64,000 bases of DNA, taken from NCBI GenBank assembly GCA_947396885.1, contig OX377202.1:83370408-83434407 (forward strand), given 5' to 3'. Positions 1 through 13,500 of the stretch are shown piece after piece. Both the position numbers and the translations under genes were made by a program. Source of the stretch: Heligmosomoides polygyrus polygyrus (lineage: Eukaryota; Nematoda; Chromadorea; Rhabditida; Heligmosomidae). The notes under the pieces are model-generated. The model was not told the origin of the DNA. It saw only the letters and a list, made by a program, of their open reading frames with translations, and did no database searches. How positions within the stretch are numbered: the stretch's first letter is position 1; each line of letters opens with the position of its first letter.

Positions 1-425
1 AGGGATAGAACGCCAGATCGGAATAGATTTTTTTTTGCGTCGGGGCGCGACTTTGACATTCGAGCACGACTGTATCAATATGACCACCTCGAGCTGCTCG
101 TATGGAAACTGGTTTCGTCGCTCAGGGGATGTCCGCAGCTGGGTTCTGCAGAAGCACATACAGCTGGAAAAATGCGCACAAAACACCCAAAAGTGGGGTT
201 AACGTCAAAACCGCTCGAGTCTCAATCAGTCAGTTGAAATCCAAGAATTTCGCGACACATGAGGACCGAATCCCGACCTCTCTCGCATGAGGCAGCCCCA
301 TCCACTGCACCACGACCTGTCTGGCATCAGGGCCATCGCGGGCATATAAGAGAGCGATGCGCACCGATCGAATGCCCACGTGGAGGCTGACGCAGCCCAC
401 AAAGAGGCCGCATGAGCTTTTGCAG
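1..425. repeat. Dispersed repeat, copy A
   Basis: No gene is supported here. The segment from about 70 to 420 resembles 59330-59725 in the same orientation: both carry the words for a truncated 'GGAAACTG.TTTCGTCGCTCA.GGG' stretch, a 'GCTGGAAAAA.TGCGCA' stretch, and 'CACCACGAC' followed by 'ATCGCGGGC'. The second copy lies inside a terminal-inverted-repeat element (58967-59780), so this one is probably a fragment of the same family cut by the window edge. The short open frames here follow the repeat and are not credible genes. Confidence 0.6.
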
Positions 426-1300
426 AAAGCTTTATCTTACAGTCTTTGACAAACACTTGATTATCGCATTTAACCATGTTCATTGCTTCGACTCAGTCTT
501 TTGAGATTTTTTGTCGTGTACTCCCGAATTATGCTTGTGAACGTGGTTCGTAACATACGTGTGAAGTTAACAGCATACGTTCATAACATAACATACAGCC
601 CACGTGTGCATTCGCGTCGAACGAGTGTGTTTCCGCATCAATTGCGCGCTAATACGCCACGCGTCTATTCCGATCGGATTCAAGTGGTCTTAGCAATTCC
701 CCGCGAGATGTACTGCTTGGCCTAGGCCCCTCTCCCTGCAACTTGCGTGCAACTGTATGCGTCAGTTCGTGAACAATGGAAAATTCCACGTCATCATATC
801 CGACTGCTACCTCAAGACGGTCGGAGCACATAAGCTCCCGCCCCCCTCCCCCCCCCCCCCGTTCACTAATTGCACCGCACCCTTCCTCGGAACCCTGCAA
901 TTCAACGAAATAAAACTAAAGTTAAATATAACAACATAACAGCCGCAACTGAAGGGAAGCGAATAGCGAATAACGTATGTCTGTAGGCTTTTCAGATTTT
1001 CAACTACTGACATTTCACCTGGAATCCACTATCAAGTTGTATAAAGGCTTCCGAGCCGTTGGCTGAGCTGGGAGACAGAAGGAGTGATGTAGAAATTAGA
1101 AGCTGATTGGTTAAAATTAGAATATCTGTGAGAGTCTCGAAGTCAGGTTCGGCAGTGGATGAACAACACTTTGCTGGCGCAGATATAATTATTATTTATG
1201 GTGGGATATATTGCGCTTCACTCACCAGCAGTACTACCACCACGCCTGTGGTCTTCCGGCCAATCTAATAATTTCCCTACTTATCGATTGGGTTGACACA
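426..1300. other. Non-coding stretch, nothing recognised
   Basis: No convincing exon, RNA gene or transposon end was found. There is a C-rich run near 838-860 (mostly cytosines), a common polymerase-slippage tract. Exons upstream of the proline-rich gene, including its start codon and signal peptide, may lie here or before the window, but none could be fixed with confidence. Confidence 0.5.
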
Positions 1301-1303
1301 CAG

Positions 1304-1513
1304 ACGTACTCTTCGTCATGTGAAAGTTGAAGGAACATCGTCGTCGCAGCAGCTGGTCAGAAAGCTGGCCGTGGTCCTCCAGTACAAGGGCGCGGCATAC
1401 GCGCGTGGTGTAAAATTCCTAACTTCGTGTAACATAAATGTTAGATGTAGCTGCTTCACATGCCAACCCCTGCCCCGCTACCACTATAGAGGCCAACGGG
1501 AGGAATTTTTCAG
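1304..1513 (+). CDS. N-terminal exons of the proline-rich protein
   Basis: Two exons (1304-1407 and 1445-1513) are separated by a 37-base intron and joined to 1560 by a 46-base intron. Phases agree at both junctions: codon G|AT at the first, G|AG at the second. The read-out runs through KVEGTSSSQQLVRKLAVVLQ, then NPCPATTIEANGRNFS, into EYNENFTVVLLRQRR of the next exon. NFT is an N-glycosylation sequon, which suits an extracellular position. No start methionine or signal peptide was found, so at least one upstream exon is missing. The 37-base intron is near the lower limit for nematodes. Confidence 0.45.
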
Positions 1514-4500
1514 GTCAATTGCCGTCAATTTCAAAGAAAATTTTATCGGTTTTTTTCAGAGTACAACGAGAACTTCACAGTGGTTCTACTGAGGCAGCGT
1601 CGAGCGGCCGGTACCACGGACGGACCTGTCCTTCAACCATCTCCCAGTGTACCCCCATCATCATCTCCCAAAGCGCCCCCACCTCCACCTCCTCCCAAAG
1701 CGCCCCCACCACCACCTCCTAAAGCACCTTCACCACCACTTCTACAAGTGCTCCCACCACCACCTTCCAAAGCGCCTCCACCACCTTCGAAAGCGCCCCC
1801 ACCACCACCTCCCAAAGCGTCCCCACCACCTCCTCCAAAGCCTGCTCCTAAAACACCTCCTCCAAAGCCTGCTCCTAAACCACCTCCTCCAAAGCCTGCT
1901 CCTAAACCACCCCCTCCAAATCCTACTTCTAAACCACCTCCTCCAAAGCCTGCTCCTAAAACACCTCCTCCAAAGCCTGCTACTAAAACACCTCCTCCAA
2001 AGCCTGCTCCTAAACCACCCCCTCCAAAGCCTGCTCCTAAAACACCTCCTCCACAGCCTGCTCCTAAACCACCTCCTCCAAAGCCTGCTCCTAAACCATC
2101 CCCTCCAAATCCTACTCCTAAACCACCTCCTCCAAAGCCTGCTCCTAAACCACCTCCTCCAAAGCCTGCTCCTAAACCACCCCCTCCAAAGCCTGCTCCT
2201 AAAACACCTCCTCCAAAGCCTGCTCCTAAACCACCTCCTCCAAAGCCTGCTCCTAAACCACCCCCTCCAAAGCCTGCTCCTAAAACACCCCCTCCAAAGC
2301 CTGCTCCTAAACCACCCCCTCCCAAAGCGCCCCTACCACCTCCTCCAAAGCCGGCTCCACCGCCACCTAAGCCATCCCCACCTCCAAAACCAGCACCTAA
2401 GCCACTTCCTGCTCCTACCCCTGAACCAGGCCCCACTGTGCATACTACTACTACACGCCGCCCCAGATTTATCCCTTTGACTGAGCCTTCTACAACAACT
2501 ACGGAAGAAAGTGATGAGTAGCAGTTTTTTCTGTGTTTATATCTCAGCTTTATTTCTTAGGACCCGTTTATACTACCATCGCAGCGACGCCATACCATGT
2601 ATAGAGGCCAAATTGATCGATCGCATCGCTTAGCGTCGACGACACCCGGTCGGAGTGAATAGCGTGCGCCGCTCAGCGTCCGACCGCGTCGCTCGAATTC
2701 GGTGCGATGCGATTGACCATGATGGATTGGGGCACTGTGTTGCTGCTCCAGTTGTTCTTTTGCAGTGGATCAGGAAATGTGTGTACAATTACGTGTGTGC
2801 AAACAGACAATGGTGCTAATCTCGTGACGCGCCGCCTCAGTTCGGAGTGCTGATCGTTGTCCGAGACAGCGCTGCGGTGGTACGCATCACTCCGTTCGAA
2901 TCAAGTCGCCAGGTGATGGGACTATGAACGGGGCCTTAAGGACTCAGAGCAACATCGCGGTGTGACGTGAAAGGTGTGATAAGCACCAACATCGTTCGAG
3001 CAGCTCGAATAATCGATATGGGAAATTATCGATACATCGGGTCGCGCTGCGATGGAGCTCTGGACGTTTCCTTACGTACGCGTTTAAATATGCCTGGATA
3101 TAGTCCACATTTAATACTGTTGGCGCAAAGAATAACTGTAGAATAACTTGTAGCCCTGGCGGGGTAGTCACCGAGTTGCTGAATAGCTAACGCACTTGTC
3201 CGGAAAGGACAAAACACCTGCATAATCCAAAATTGCATTCCATCTGTCGTAGAGGTAGAATGCGTGCAGCATTGCAAATTGAGATAAATCAACGCCGTAC
3301 CTTACCATTTATCATTTTCAGCGATTCTAAGTCGCAGCTCGACTAATGGGTGACAGCAAAAAACAAGCAACCTATCCTGATATTACTAGGGAGGGCCAAA
3401 AGTATTGAGACTCTCCATGCCGTGCCCATATATCTCGTGACTGGAGTCCGGTTTCGTGCTTTTCGTATTTGTATATCTGTTTGCTACTTGCTGAAGGCCA
3501 CCTAAGAAGTGACCACTTTCGCCCTTTCCAGAAGCATGCCGAAACCACAGCCTGAAGAGTCCACCTATGTCGCGCAAACCTCGCCCAATTCCTAACCCCG
3601 AGCAGCCTGGACTCAATAGTGGCGTAAGATGAGAAGTACGTCTTCTACCTTAACCTTCCCAAGTAGCGAGTCTGCGTGAGGCTTGGTGGCGTGTTACCGA
3701 CCTTCGTTCGGCGGGATGTTCACGGCGAGAAGCACCTCCTGACACGACGACGGACTCCAAGGTCATGGTGAACGAAACAGAAGAGATGATTCGCACTTAT
3801 TCGGTTTCAGCGCTTCAATAAGGTCCTCCTCTTCGACAACGCCGCACCCCATCGAACAAAAGTGACCACGGATAAGCTTGGCCAGCTGGGGTATGTTCAC
3901 ATGCCTCACCCACCGTATTCGCCGGACATCTCTCCGCGACTACCACTACTTCTTGAGCCTACAGGACTTCATGGTCGGAAGGGACACAAGGATACAAGCA
4001 GACTTCAACAACCATAACGAACAGTGGATCAGCACCAGGCCTAGCAGTTCCGGAAGGATGGGATCAGAAAGTTGGCTGATCGGTGGTAGCAAGGTGGTGG
4101 CACCTTAATGGCGAATACATTACTCAGCACCGTTGAGTTGTAATTGAGTTATAAAGAGATAAAGAAATTTGTTGAATTTGTCTCATTACTTTTGGCCCAC
4201 CCTAATACCCTAATAAGATTCCCTGATCACGTTGTACCACAAAGAAAAAGGAAGGAACAAGAAGAACTACCACCTCCCCTGCAAGTGTGGTACTTTGCGC
4301 CAATCTGTGGCATCACACAGGATTACTGTGATTACAAATTCTCATGGCCTACATACATACTAGGTTTTTGCAAAAGTAATTGCCGAAACGGGCATCGTAG
4401 TTCAAAATGTCACAATTCGGCTCATACGCAGCTCTATTCATAGAGATGGAGGCCATTGGAGCCAACACAGCTTTTCCAACGTTTGTTAGGCACTATCCAT

Positions 4501-7500
4501 CTCCAGCAAAAATCTAGATGATAAGAGTCGAAGAACTTTAGGAGAGTGGCTTCAAGGTGGTCCAGATTGTGAAGCTGCTGCTGTCGCAGGCTTGCATCGA
4601 GAGCTCGGAACATGTGATAGCCAGTTAGAGAGGTGTCTGGAAAGTAAAGGGGGAGGGAGACCCTTGATGTCTAATTGCATTAGTTTTTGCCGGGTGACCG
4701 TTGAAAATGCGGTCGAGCATTATCCTGAAGCAGAACGGCTTATTTCTGTTCGCCACTGCTGGCCACATCCTTCCCAGCTTTTAAACATAATTTCTAAATC
4801 GCAACAAAACGACTCTGCTGTGACTGCTTTTCTGGATTGCATGATGCTGTGATGGACAAAGTTTTTGCGGCACCACCGAACATAGCAGCTAACATCGCCT
4901 TTTAGGATGAAGCTCCGGCTTAGAAAAGTCTGGCGGTCGCTTTCTGTTACTTACAAGACCCATTCATTAACTACGGCTATCAAACGATCTAGGAACGGGT
5001 AGTTTTCAGACGAACAATAAGGTCTGAACAGATGTTGAAGCGAGTCAGGCGGTACTCGTCGGGCAAGCCATCGGGTATCCACTTCTGTTTCCTCTTCACC
5101 ATGCCGATTGAGGCAAGATGCCTGGATGCCGTAGCTGAGTGGGCACCCATATCTGCTGCTATCATTCGGATAGTGAGTCCGTCTTCGAATCAACAGCCAC
5201 TCTTAAAACTTGATGGTCTAGTGATTTTCGTCGAAAGGGAGCAGGCCTCGAGGTTAAATTCCAAAAGAAAACTTTTGAACCAATATCTCCCTGCACGTTC
5301 GGAAGGCAGGGTGATTCCAAGCCGATTAAGGAGCATAATCGCTCGAAAATCTCGTTCTTTTTCCTTCAGAACCTTACAGTAACGATTAGAACGAAGATAG
5401 GCGAAAATGTGAAACATAAACAATTTGAAGGCGAAAAAAAAACTAAAAACAGTCTGAGAAATAACTGTCTGTTCCAACATACTCCGCAACGGCAATTACT
5501 TTTGCAACCTAATATTTGTAGATTAGGAAGCCTTCTGTGTTCACGACCGGTGCAGCTCGTGGTTCACTGCCAAGAAAAGCCAGAGCAAATACGCTGGCAT
5601 ATCCCAGCGCAAGATCTAACATCTCATGCAACTGTGTATGGTATACGCTACATTTTTGAGAGATTAAGGAAGGCCTCCAAGCTTAGGAGAGCAAAGCTTT
5701 CGTTTTAGCCAAGTAGCTCCTAGAAGCACATGTAAACGTATCCTAACGTGATTTGTTTTTAAGGCACATAGGCGGACTTGGAGACGACACTGTATCTCGA
5801 CCGGAGGTCAAGCGGAAATCTCCACATCGGGAACATTCTTCGAAGGAAAGCAGTAATGCAGGGTAAGATTACGAGTGCTCCAAACAATAAGATGAGATTT
5901 TTGATAAATGCATTTTTCAGCTTATACATAGGGATAGGTGTGGGTATTTTCGCCCTTCTATCCATTGGCCTGGTTGTACTCGCAATTGTTCTGGTTCGAC
6001 GGCAACGAGCGATAAAGAAAAGTACGGCGATTTTCTGTCCATTCTCTTTTGGTTAGGGTACAATAATTGTTCGAGCTAAAGACACTTTCTCAAGCAATCT
6101 CGGCCACGTAACACTTATTGATCTCCGGCTGTTTAGTTACATTCCTACTGCAATCCCCATTTTAGCTGATAACTCAGCAAACGATCTGATTGAAAAATCT
6201 GTAATATGCGCTGTCGCAAAAGACAATGCGATAGTGCATGGTATAGATGCAAAGCTGCAAAAGCTTCCTGTGTCTTCTTTGAGTTAGCGGTCTACAAACC
6301 AGTTTTATCCATTCATTTACCACTGGTTACAATTAGAAGGGGATAAGAGGTACGACGCTTGGCAGAGGAAGACAATGGCTACCAACAGTGCAAGTTGTAG
6401 GGTCAAGAACTCCGAATACCATTGTAGTAGGTTCGCTTTATCCGCCAATTCGCACCTTGACGAACACAAAGGTTGGGGAAATGCTATAAAAAATAAAAAT
6501 AAAAAATAAATATCAAAAAGGTAGTCATTTTTCAACATGATCGACTATTGATGAAACTCGGCATGATGTAGAGCTGTTTTGCGTGCTGAGCTCCACATGA
6601 GGCTATTAGGCCTTTGTCATACCATCGCTCACCCGAGCGACGCCTAATGATATGCCCCCATATCGATTCCATCGCGCGCCCGATCGATATTGGAGCATAT
6701 CATTAGGCATCACTCAGGGTGAGCGATGGTATGGCAAAGGCCTTAGGCGGTTTCACTAGCTAACATTGGCGAGGTCGGGGGGACGGTCAGGAGGTACACC
6801 CGCCCCTGCTGGGGGACGTGCGATCTTCTTCTCATCCCCTTTGCTCACCCACCCCCAACCCCCTAGGCTTCACCAAGAGTCTAATGACCGTCTTAAGGCC
6901 CCCACAGAGTTCTGTGGCAGCGCCGCGGCCCTATGCTTAACCATAGGGTAGAGACGCAGAGCTCGCTGCCGGCGGCGTCTCTGCCCTATCCTTAACCATA
7001 GCGGCGAGCGGCGTTGCCGCAGAACTCTGTGGAGGCCTTTACGAAACCTTTGACGCGCAGAACAAAATTTTCCGGTCCGCAGAACAGCGGTGTACCTCCT
7101 GACGCCACGCCCCTCAACAGGGGCGGGTGTACCACCTGTCGCGCTGCCGCGAGGTCGCCTTCTTCAGAGCCTCAAAATATGGGGACAAAGGACCAGGGAC
7201 GGAGTTATCAAACCCCTTTGCGGAGTGCGCCACGTAATCTATTTCCATATGATGTTGTGGAGACATAAGAAAGTGTGTGTAGCCTATACTTGTAGTTATC
7301 AGCAAAATGAAGTCAGGGTTTGTTCTACAAAGACGAGTGTAGTGCCAAGTCACCAACCACGGAAGGGTGAAGGCTTGGTTGGTCTGGGGGAAGGGACCCG
7401 AACAAAGAACATTGCATTTCCTTGGGTGCATTTGATAGCTGGCACCCATCCGATTGCTCCACCATGCACCCTGGAAGGGGTTAAATCTGGCGTTATTTCA

Positions 7501-10500
7501 CCAAATGTCGCTTCAAGCTTAGAAACTCCAATGCAAATTCTTGAAATTCTTGAGAACGTGAGCAACGGAGAGACAATCCAGATACTGTACCTAACCGTAG
7601 TACACCGAAGAACAAGTGGAATCAGCACAGGACAAACAGGAGTACGGGAGAGTATCTAACATAGTTCAAAATGCGAATCTGAGGAAGGGCTTAAGCTTTC
7701 GCGTTATATATTGGCACTCTCCCTTCCGGTGGAGCCTTTGGAGCACATCGAGAATGCCTCAATGGGTTTGCGCCCGGATATTTGAACTTCATGCCCTAGA
7801 GTTTACACCCTGACCTTAAACCCCTGCCCTTCACGGCTTATAGTAGCCTAGCGCATTTGAATATTTTCTGAAAGTGACAAGGACGGAGAGCTCGTTGCAG
7901 TTCCCAGCAATTTAGATAAGTCTATAAAGAATTGCCACGTTGGGGATACGTGACTTTAAAGTAAGCAATCTGTAAAGGGATTTTAGGCGCAGTAGCGTAG
8001 ACAGAACGCGAGTAAACGCGGCAAAGTTGCCTGAACTGATTCAGCCATGGTTAGTTGCCTAGAAACTGAGGAACCAAGCTGTCGAGTCCTGTACTAGGTT
8101 ATCAACACCCACAAGTTCTCGACATCCGACAATCCGACATCCTCAACTGGCACAGCATTAGTTAAGGCCAGGCTAATCGTTAGCTGTATGGAAGGCTTTA
8201 CGAACAAAAGAGAGTGGTTGATTAATTCTTTTCTAGCACAGCTTCTTGAACATGATTCTAGCCACTTCACAGATACAATGTCCTTCTTGATTGTCTGCAA
8301 AGTACATAACTCATCGTCACTTCTCTCTGGGTAATGGAGTCACTTGAATTAACGTCACGTGGTGGTACGCTCAACACAAAGACAGCCTCATCGTAAAGCT
8401 GTTCTGACAAGGGAAAACATTTTCGAATAACGCCATTCGTGGCCGTATTCACGAACGTTCCCGGGAACGTTCCTGGCTTCCTACCTTATCAGGAGATGGA
8501 AATGTCTATTCATTAAACGAATATGAACATGAAAACCAACAGCGCACCGGAAGGCCGGAAAGGGAATGGAGCGATTGCGGGTAGATCCCGTTCACTTTCT
8601 CGCTCCTGTCGCTCCATGAATACGGCTACAGATCTATCTCTCCTGGCACCCACCGAGCTTTGTAGTTTCCATTCAAAGCTATGAAAACAGCGCCCCTTTA
8701 ACTCCTGAAGGCTGATCCAAAAGGAATGAAGTATCGTGTGGCGAGAATCGCTAGCTCGGTTTGCGGTAGCTATCCACGCCTAGTATTAACTCATCAAAGC
8801 ACGCTTTAAGGAATAACCATTGTTCAGCATCGCTTGTGCTGGCACGTTGGGTTTCAAAACCATGACGAGGTGCGCCTGCTTTCGCCTGCAGGCGCACCTC
8901 GTCATGCAGGTCCCTGTCCCTATATGCCGAAACTTACTATTACTATTATTGGAATGGCTACCGATATTCGGCGTAACTTTTGTCTTCCCTTGATCATGAA
9001 GTACCTAAAGCAAATCACAGTGGAAGGTGTTAATTGCTCGCAAAAGACACGGCTGATGAGAAACTACTGTAGGCGTAAGGCGTAGCACGAATAGCAGATT
9101 TTTACGAAATTAGAGGGCTTGTCCTTCACGTTTTCTTTTTCAGAGAAGCAGAAGAAAACCATAGTGGTGAGCACCTTGTAGCATTACTTCAATAAGCAGT
9201 CGTCAGTAACAAATCAGAATAGTTGGCAGTTTCAGAAGAAGCAGCCTCGCAAAATGGAGTCAGCGAACATTTACGCCACAAAATTCAATTACGGTGGTGC
9301 ACTCGTGCTGGACGCGAAGCTGAGAGGACCAGTGGTGAGCACGGTGTTTTAGTTCATGACTTTAGTGACTTTGCTGGATTGTAATCCCACATTCACAAAC
9401 GGATGGGCTTCACAGCAGGAACGCCTCGATCGGGCGGGCAATATCTCCTTTGTTTTGATTGTATTCAGTCGTTCGGTACCCGCTCTTCAGGCAAGGTCAC
9501 TTCACGCGATCAAATGCTTGATCCGCGTGAACCGCAGCGTCCTTTGGGTCCACATTCAACGTATCAAGGAAACGCTGCTTCGGCCGCTCTTCTGACTTCT
9601 TTTCGGGCACAACTTTGTTAAGACCAATCTTTCGAACAGTGTCAGCATCTGAAGCCAGCCTGCCGCTAGAGTTTTGATCGCGACAAAACATTGCTATCAG
9701 GGCTCACAACCTCATTGGGGTTTAACGAAAATGAATTGAATCATCGTCGGCGTACCCACATTCAGCGTAGCCACGCGAGTCTCTTTACGAGACTTTCGAG
9801 CAGGACCGCACACCCCGATGCCGCCATAGCATCATGGACCCTCACATACTTCTCACACTCGCTGGGCTTTGCGAGTGCGCGTCGGCTTCCTCGAACACCG
9901 TAGCACCATTGCCACCGATCAGGGGGTGGGGGGGGGGGGGGCAATAAGGATCAGTGTTATCGAATATTTGACAGAGGTATTGGTTTCCGCCCAGATCTGA
10001 TCGATCGTTTCGGAATCACGCGAAAATGATGGCATAAAGTTAGGCTCCACATTAAGTCAAAAGCATCGATTCGGGATCAGGGGACCGATATTATTGAGTT
10101 CCGCTCGTAGGCAGCCATTCTTTTGTTTTCCGTCTGTCGATGACGTTTAGGCAATGCCTCACCGAAGCGGCGTTTCCCATTCGATGACCATGGGAGAAGG
10201 ACAAATCCTGTTGCGACAGAGACCCTTTGCAGCAAGTAAGCGAAATCGATCATGCGCTCAGTACCTATCGGAAGCACTGATTTTTTCCCAACATTGACCG
10301 CTTGGGAACAGGGAGTGAAGATCCTGCAGTTGACCCGGTCGCTAATGTGGTATGGAGGATCATGTTGTAAAACACAGGGAAGACTATCGAGCAATCTAGG
10401 GCGTAGGTGCTGAGCTGCCGAAACCATTGAGAGCATTGCACGGCCTGTAGAGAATGTCAATGCAGAACAGAGCAGAGGTTGGACGGCTTATGCCGCAAAC

Positions 10501-13500
10501 TACTCAGATCTTATCGTTAGAGGAGATAGCGCGAGACCAGACGATTTTAAAAGTTACAAAACAACGTCCTATAAACACCCGATTTATTCATTAGTAGCCA
10601 AAGAACCGCCTGCAAAGGCTCATAATGTCACCACCGTGTTCCTCGCCACCAAATGCCACTATATTAAAGTCCTTGGCTGGGAACCTGATCTGAATTTTTA
10701 TTAAGATGTGCAAGAAGTGGGCTGGTGCAAAATTATAGGTCGACTTGAATTTTTTTCGCTCTCAAGGTTTTCCTCGCGCAAATTAAGGAGCAAATAAGTC
10801 AAAAACGCAAAGGAAAGCATATTTTTCATCGTCTGATAGAATGGCCAGGTGCACCAAGCTTTCTATTTATCAACTTGATGCTCTTCACGCGGACGGTCTT
10901 CCAAACAGGATGATCACAGCCCAACTAGGCCTGTCTCACCACTAAATTAATAGCTATGTAAACTACACGGAAATACAAAGACTGCAAAGAAAAACATTGA
11001 CTGGCCAAACGGTGGCAATTTTCCATCAATTTATGAAGCGACCCCTTGCTCAACGGCACCCAGTAAGTCTGCCATGCTCGAGTTCGCCCGTACGCACATG
11101 AGCACGGATTGGAAAAGGTGAGATAAGCTAGCTTGGCATGCAATAAAAAGTACATGTTTGGCTTTCAAGTGACGTTTTTCAAAGTAACTAAGTAGAACGT
11201 CGACAGGCCCAACGGGTACAGACACTGCTGTAGAGACCTAAAGAGAGATTAAGAACAGAGCAACGAATGTCCTCCAGGCGCCACTTTTCTGTGGAAGCCT
11301 TATGATTTGGACTTCGTTTTCTGGATACAGGCCTGTTGTGTTCGATTTCATCTCGTGTAACCGAGTGCTATCAGAGATTTCTCAGAGATCATGTAATGTC
11401 ATATTTGAGAACATTTTGTAGGCGTACGTTTGTTTTTCAGCAAGATAACACACCTATCAAAGTTGACCACAGAGTGATTTAGTGCTAGTGGAGTAAGCTT
11501 CTGGAGTGGACCAGTTGTTCCCTAAATCTTCCCCCGATAGAAAACGTGTGGAGGTTTTCTTGTACACAACATGTCTAAGAATGGAACCACTTACTCCTCG
11601 GTTTCTGACCTGAAGAACTTGATGCATGGCCTAGATTAGAGTAAACTGTTGTTGATGTTGTTTACAGCAAACGTGTTGTAACGAAGTACCAATCCTATTT
11701 TGTTATTGCTGGTTTGTAATGAATTAAGCTTTTCTAGGCGGACCTATAAACTTTTTACAGTTCTCCTTTTCCTATAAAAGCTCACGGTATTCTGCACTGA
11801 TCAGGTATCCTGCTTAGGATTCTCATATAGAAGTTTTCGCTGCTAAGGAACACGGTGGTGACGTTACTGAGAGCCTTAGTAGCGGGTTCTTTGCCTAATG
11901 GTTAAGGAATCAGTGGTGGACCTTTACATATTTATATACCATTTTCACGTCAAACTGGACTCTTTTTTTAAGCAAGTTCAACGCTCTTGAAAATTTTAGA
12001 CTCTCCAAAAAGGCTAAAATATTTTTTTTGCTAAAGGAAAATTTTAGTATGATTTTTTAAAGCCATGGTTCACCAACCCAATAAATGAACACATTGTTTG
12101 GAATTTTATAAAACTTCTATTTTTTTTGTGGAAAAGCGATGGTTTAAAGCTTATTGTGTGTGATGTCTTCTTTAACTGTCAACCAAGATTGATATCGTCT
12201 TTTATTGAGGCCAACGTCTCGGCGTCTTCGCCTTTTTCAGAGCCTGGAAAAGTCAAAATCATTTACGACACTACTCCTCCAAACACTATTTCTTGTCATA
12301 GGGTGCTTTTTTGAGGATATTGAAAACAAGCTCAGGGTTGGAAGTTGCAAGAGACGACTAACTTCAAGGTGATATGCCAAAGTGCCACCAATCACCCGTA
12401 AGGTGGACGTGACCTGGGTGAATGCGCCTCTGCCCCGGACCACCCACCTTAAATACCCTTGAGATCAGCCTTTGTTTCGTTGGATATCCTCTTACTTCTG
12501 CACTACCAACTGCTTCCCAAGAAAGCGACTTTTTGTCCACTGTCGGAAGAGGCTTAATTGGCTATTCGCGACATGATTTGATGATATCCCTTTTAATAGG
12601 AAAAACTCCGTTTGAGTGGGACACAGTATAAAGCAGTCTTCCGTATATCTAAAGGGGCTTGTTCGGAAGGCGAGGAGAAGGAAGGCGCCCTTTTTCACCG
12701 CCAAATAGAAAGACTTCGATTTTTGTACGATAGAAAGCAAAGCTTCTGGTGGTGATGCCCGTTCCTCCACGTGGTGCCACTGTAAGCTGCTCACTTTATA
12801 GGCTTAGATAAGCACGGACATTCGAATGCAGGCGACAGGCCCTTGTGACATGCCGGACTACGAAGACTCATGTCACATCGCATGGTGTATGACAGTTCAA
12901 GTTTTTCGAGTTAGTGCTACGGCGTCCGCGGGAGCCAACGCGCACTCGCAAAGCCCGGCGAGTGTGGAATGTACGCGAACGTCCCTAATGCGAGGACGGC
13001 ATCGGGGGGCAACTGAGCTAGTCCGAAAGTCCCGTAACCTAAGCAGGACCCGCGTAGCAACGCTGAATATGGGTACGTTGACGGACCGCTCGTGCGAGTT
13101 GGTTGAAGCACTGGAGCGAAGAAGAGTTGATTTCTGTGCGGTGCAGGAGACGAGGTGGTCCTGCAGCAAGTCAAGGGACATAGGACGTGGCTTCAAGGCC
13201 GTTCTATGTGAAAGTCCCAGGACCATCAGTGGAGATGGAGTTATCGTCTCCGAGCGATTTCGTGACTCGATTGTAAGTGTCGAACGCTTTAACGATCGAT
13301 TGATGAAGATCGTTGTCGCCGCTAAGGAGCGACTCTATCACTTCTTCTCTGCGTATTTCCCGTAGACTGGCTGCTCCGATCAAGCAAAGGATGAGTTTTG
13401 GAGCCTGCTTGATGAGAAGACAGCAGAAGACCGACGAAAGATGTCATCATAGTCGCCGGTGACCTTACTGGGCACGTAGGTGCCACGAAAGACGAGTACA

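Noticed and set aside
1830..2322. Regular 27-bp array as a CRISPR
   Set aside because: No unique spacers; units are contiguous and coding, in a eukaryotic genome.
1633..2436. 267-codon Gly-rich open frame on the minus strand
   Set aside because: It is the reverse complement of the in-frame Pro repeat; the 27-bp unit has no stop on that strand. No start or splice context.
1647..2480. 277-codon His/Leu-rich frame on the plus strand
   Set aside because: Plus-one shadow of the same tandem repeat.
10077..10460. 127-codon minus-strand frame
   Set aside because: No domain, no splice context and irregular composition; length alone is not enough in this repeat-rich DNA.
12240..12312. Possible exon after TTTTTCAG (PGKVKIIYDTTPPNTISCHR)
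   Set aside because: Good acceptor but no donor in a phase that fits the neighbouring exons of the long gene.
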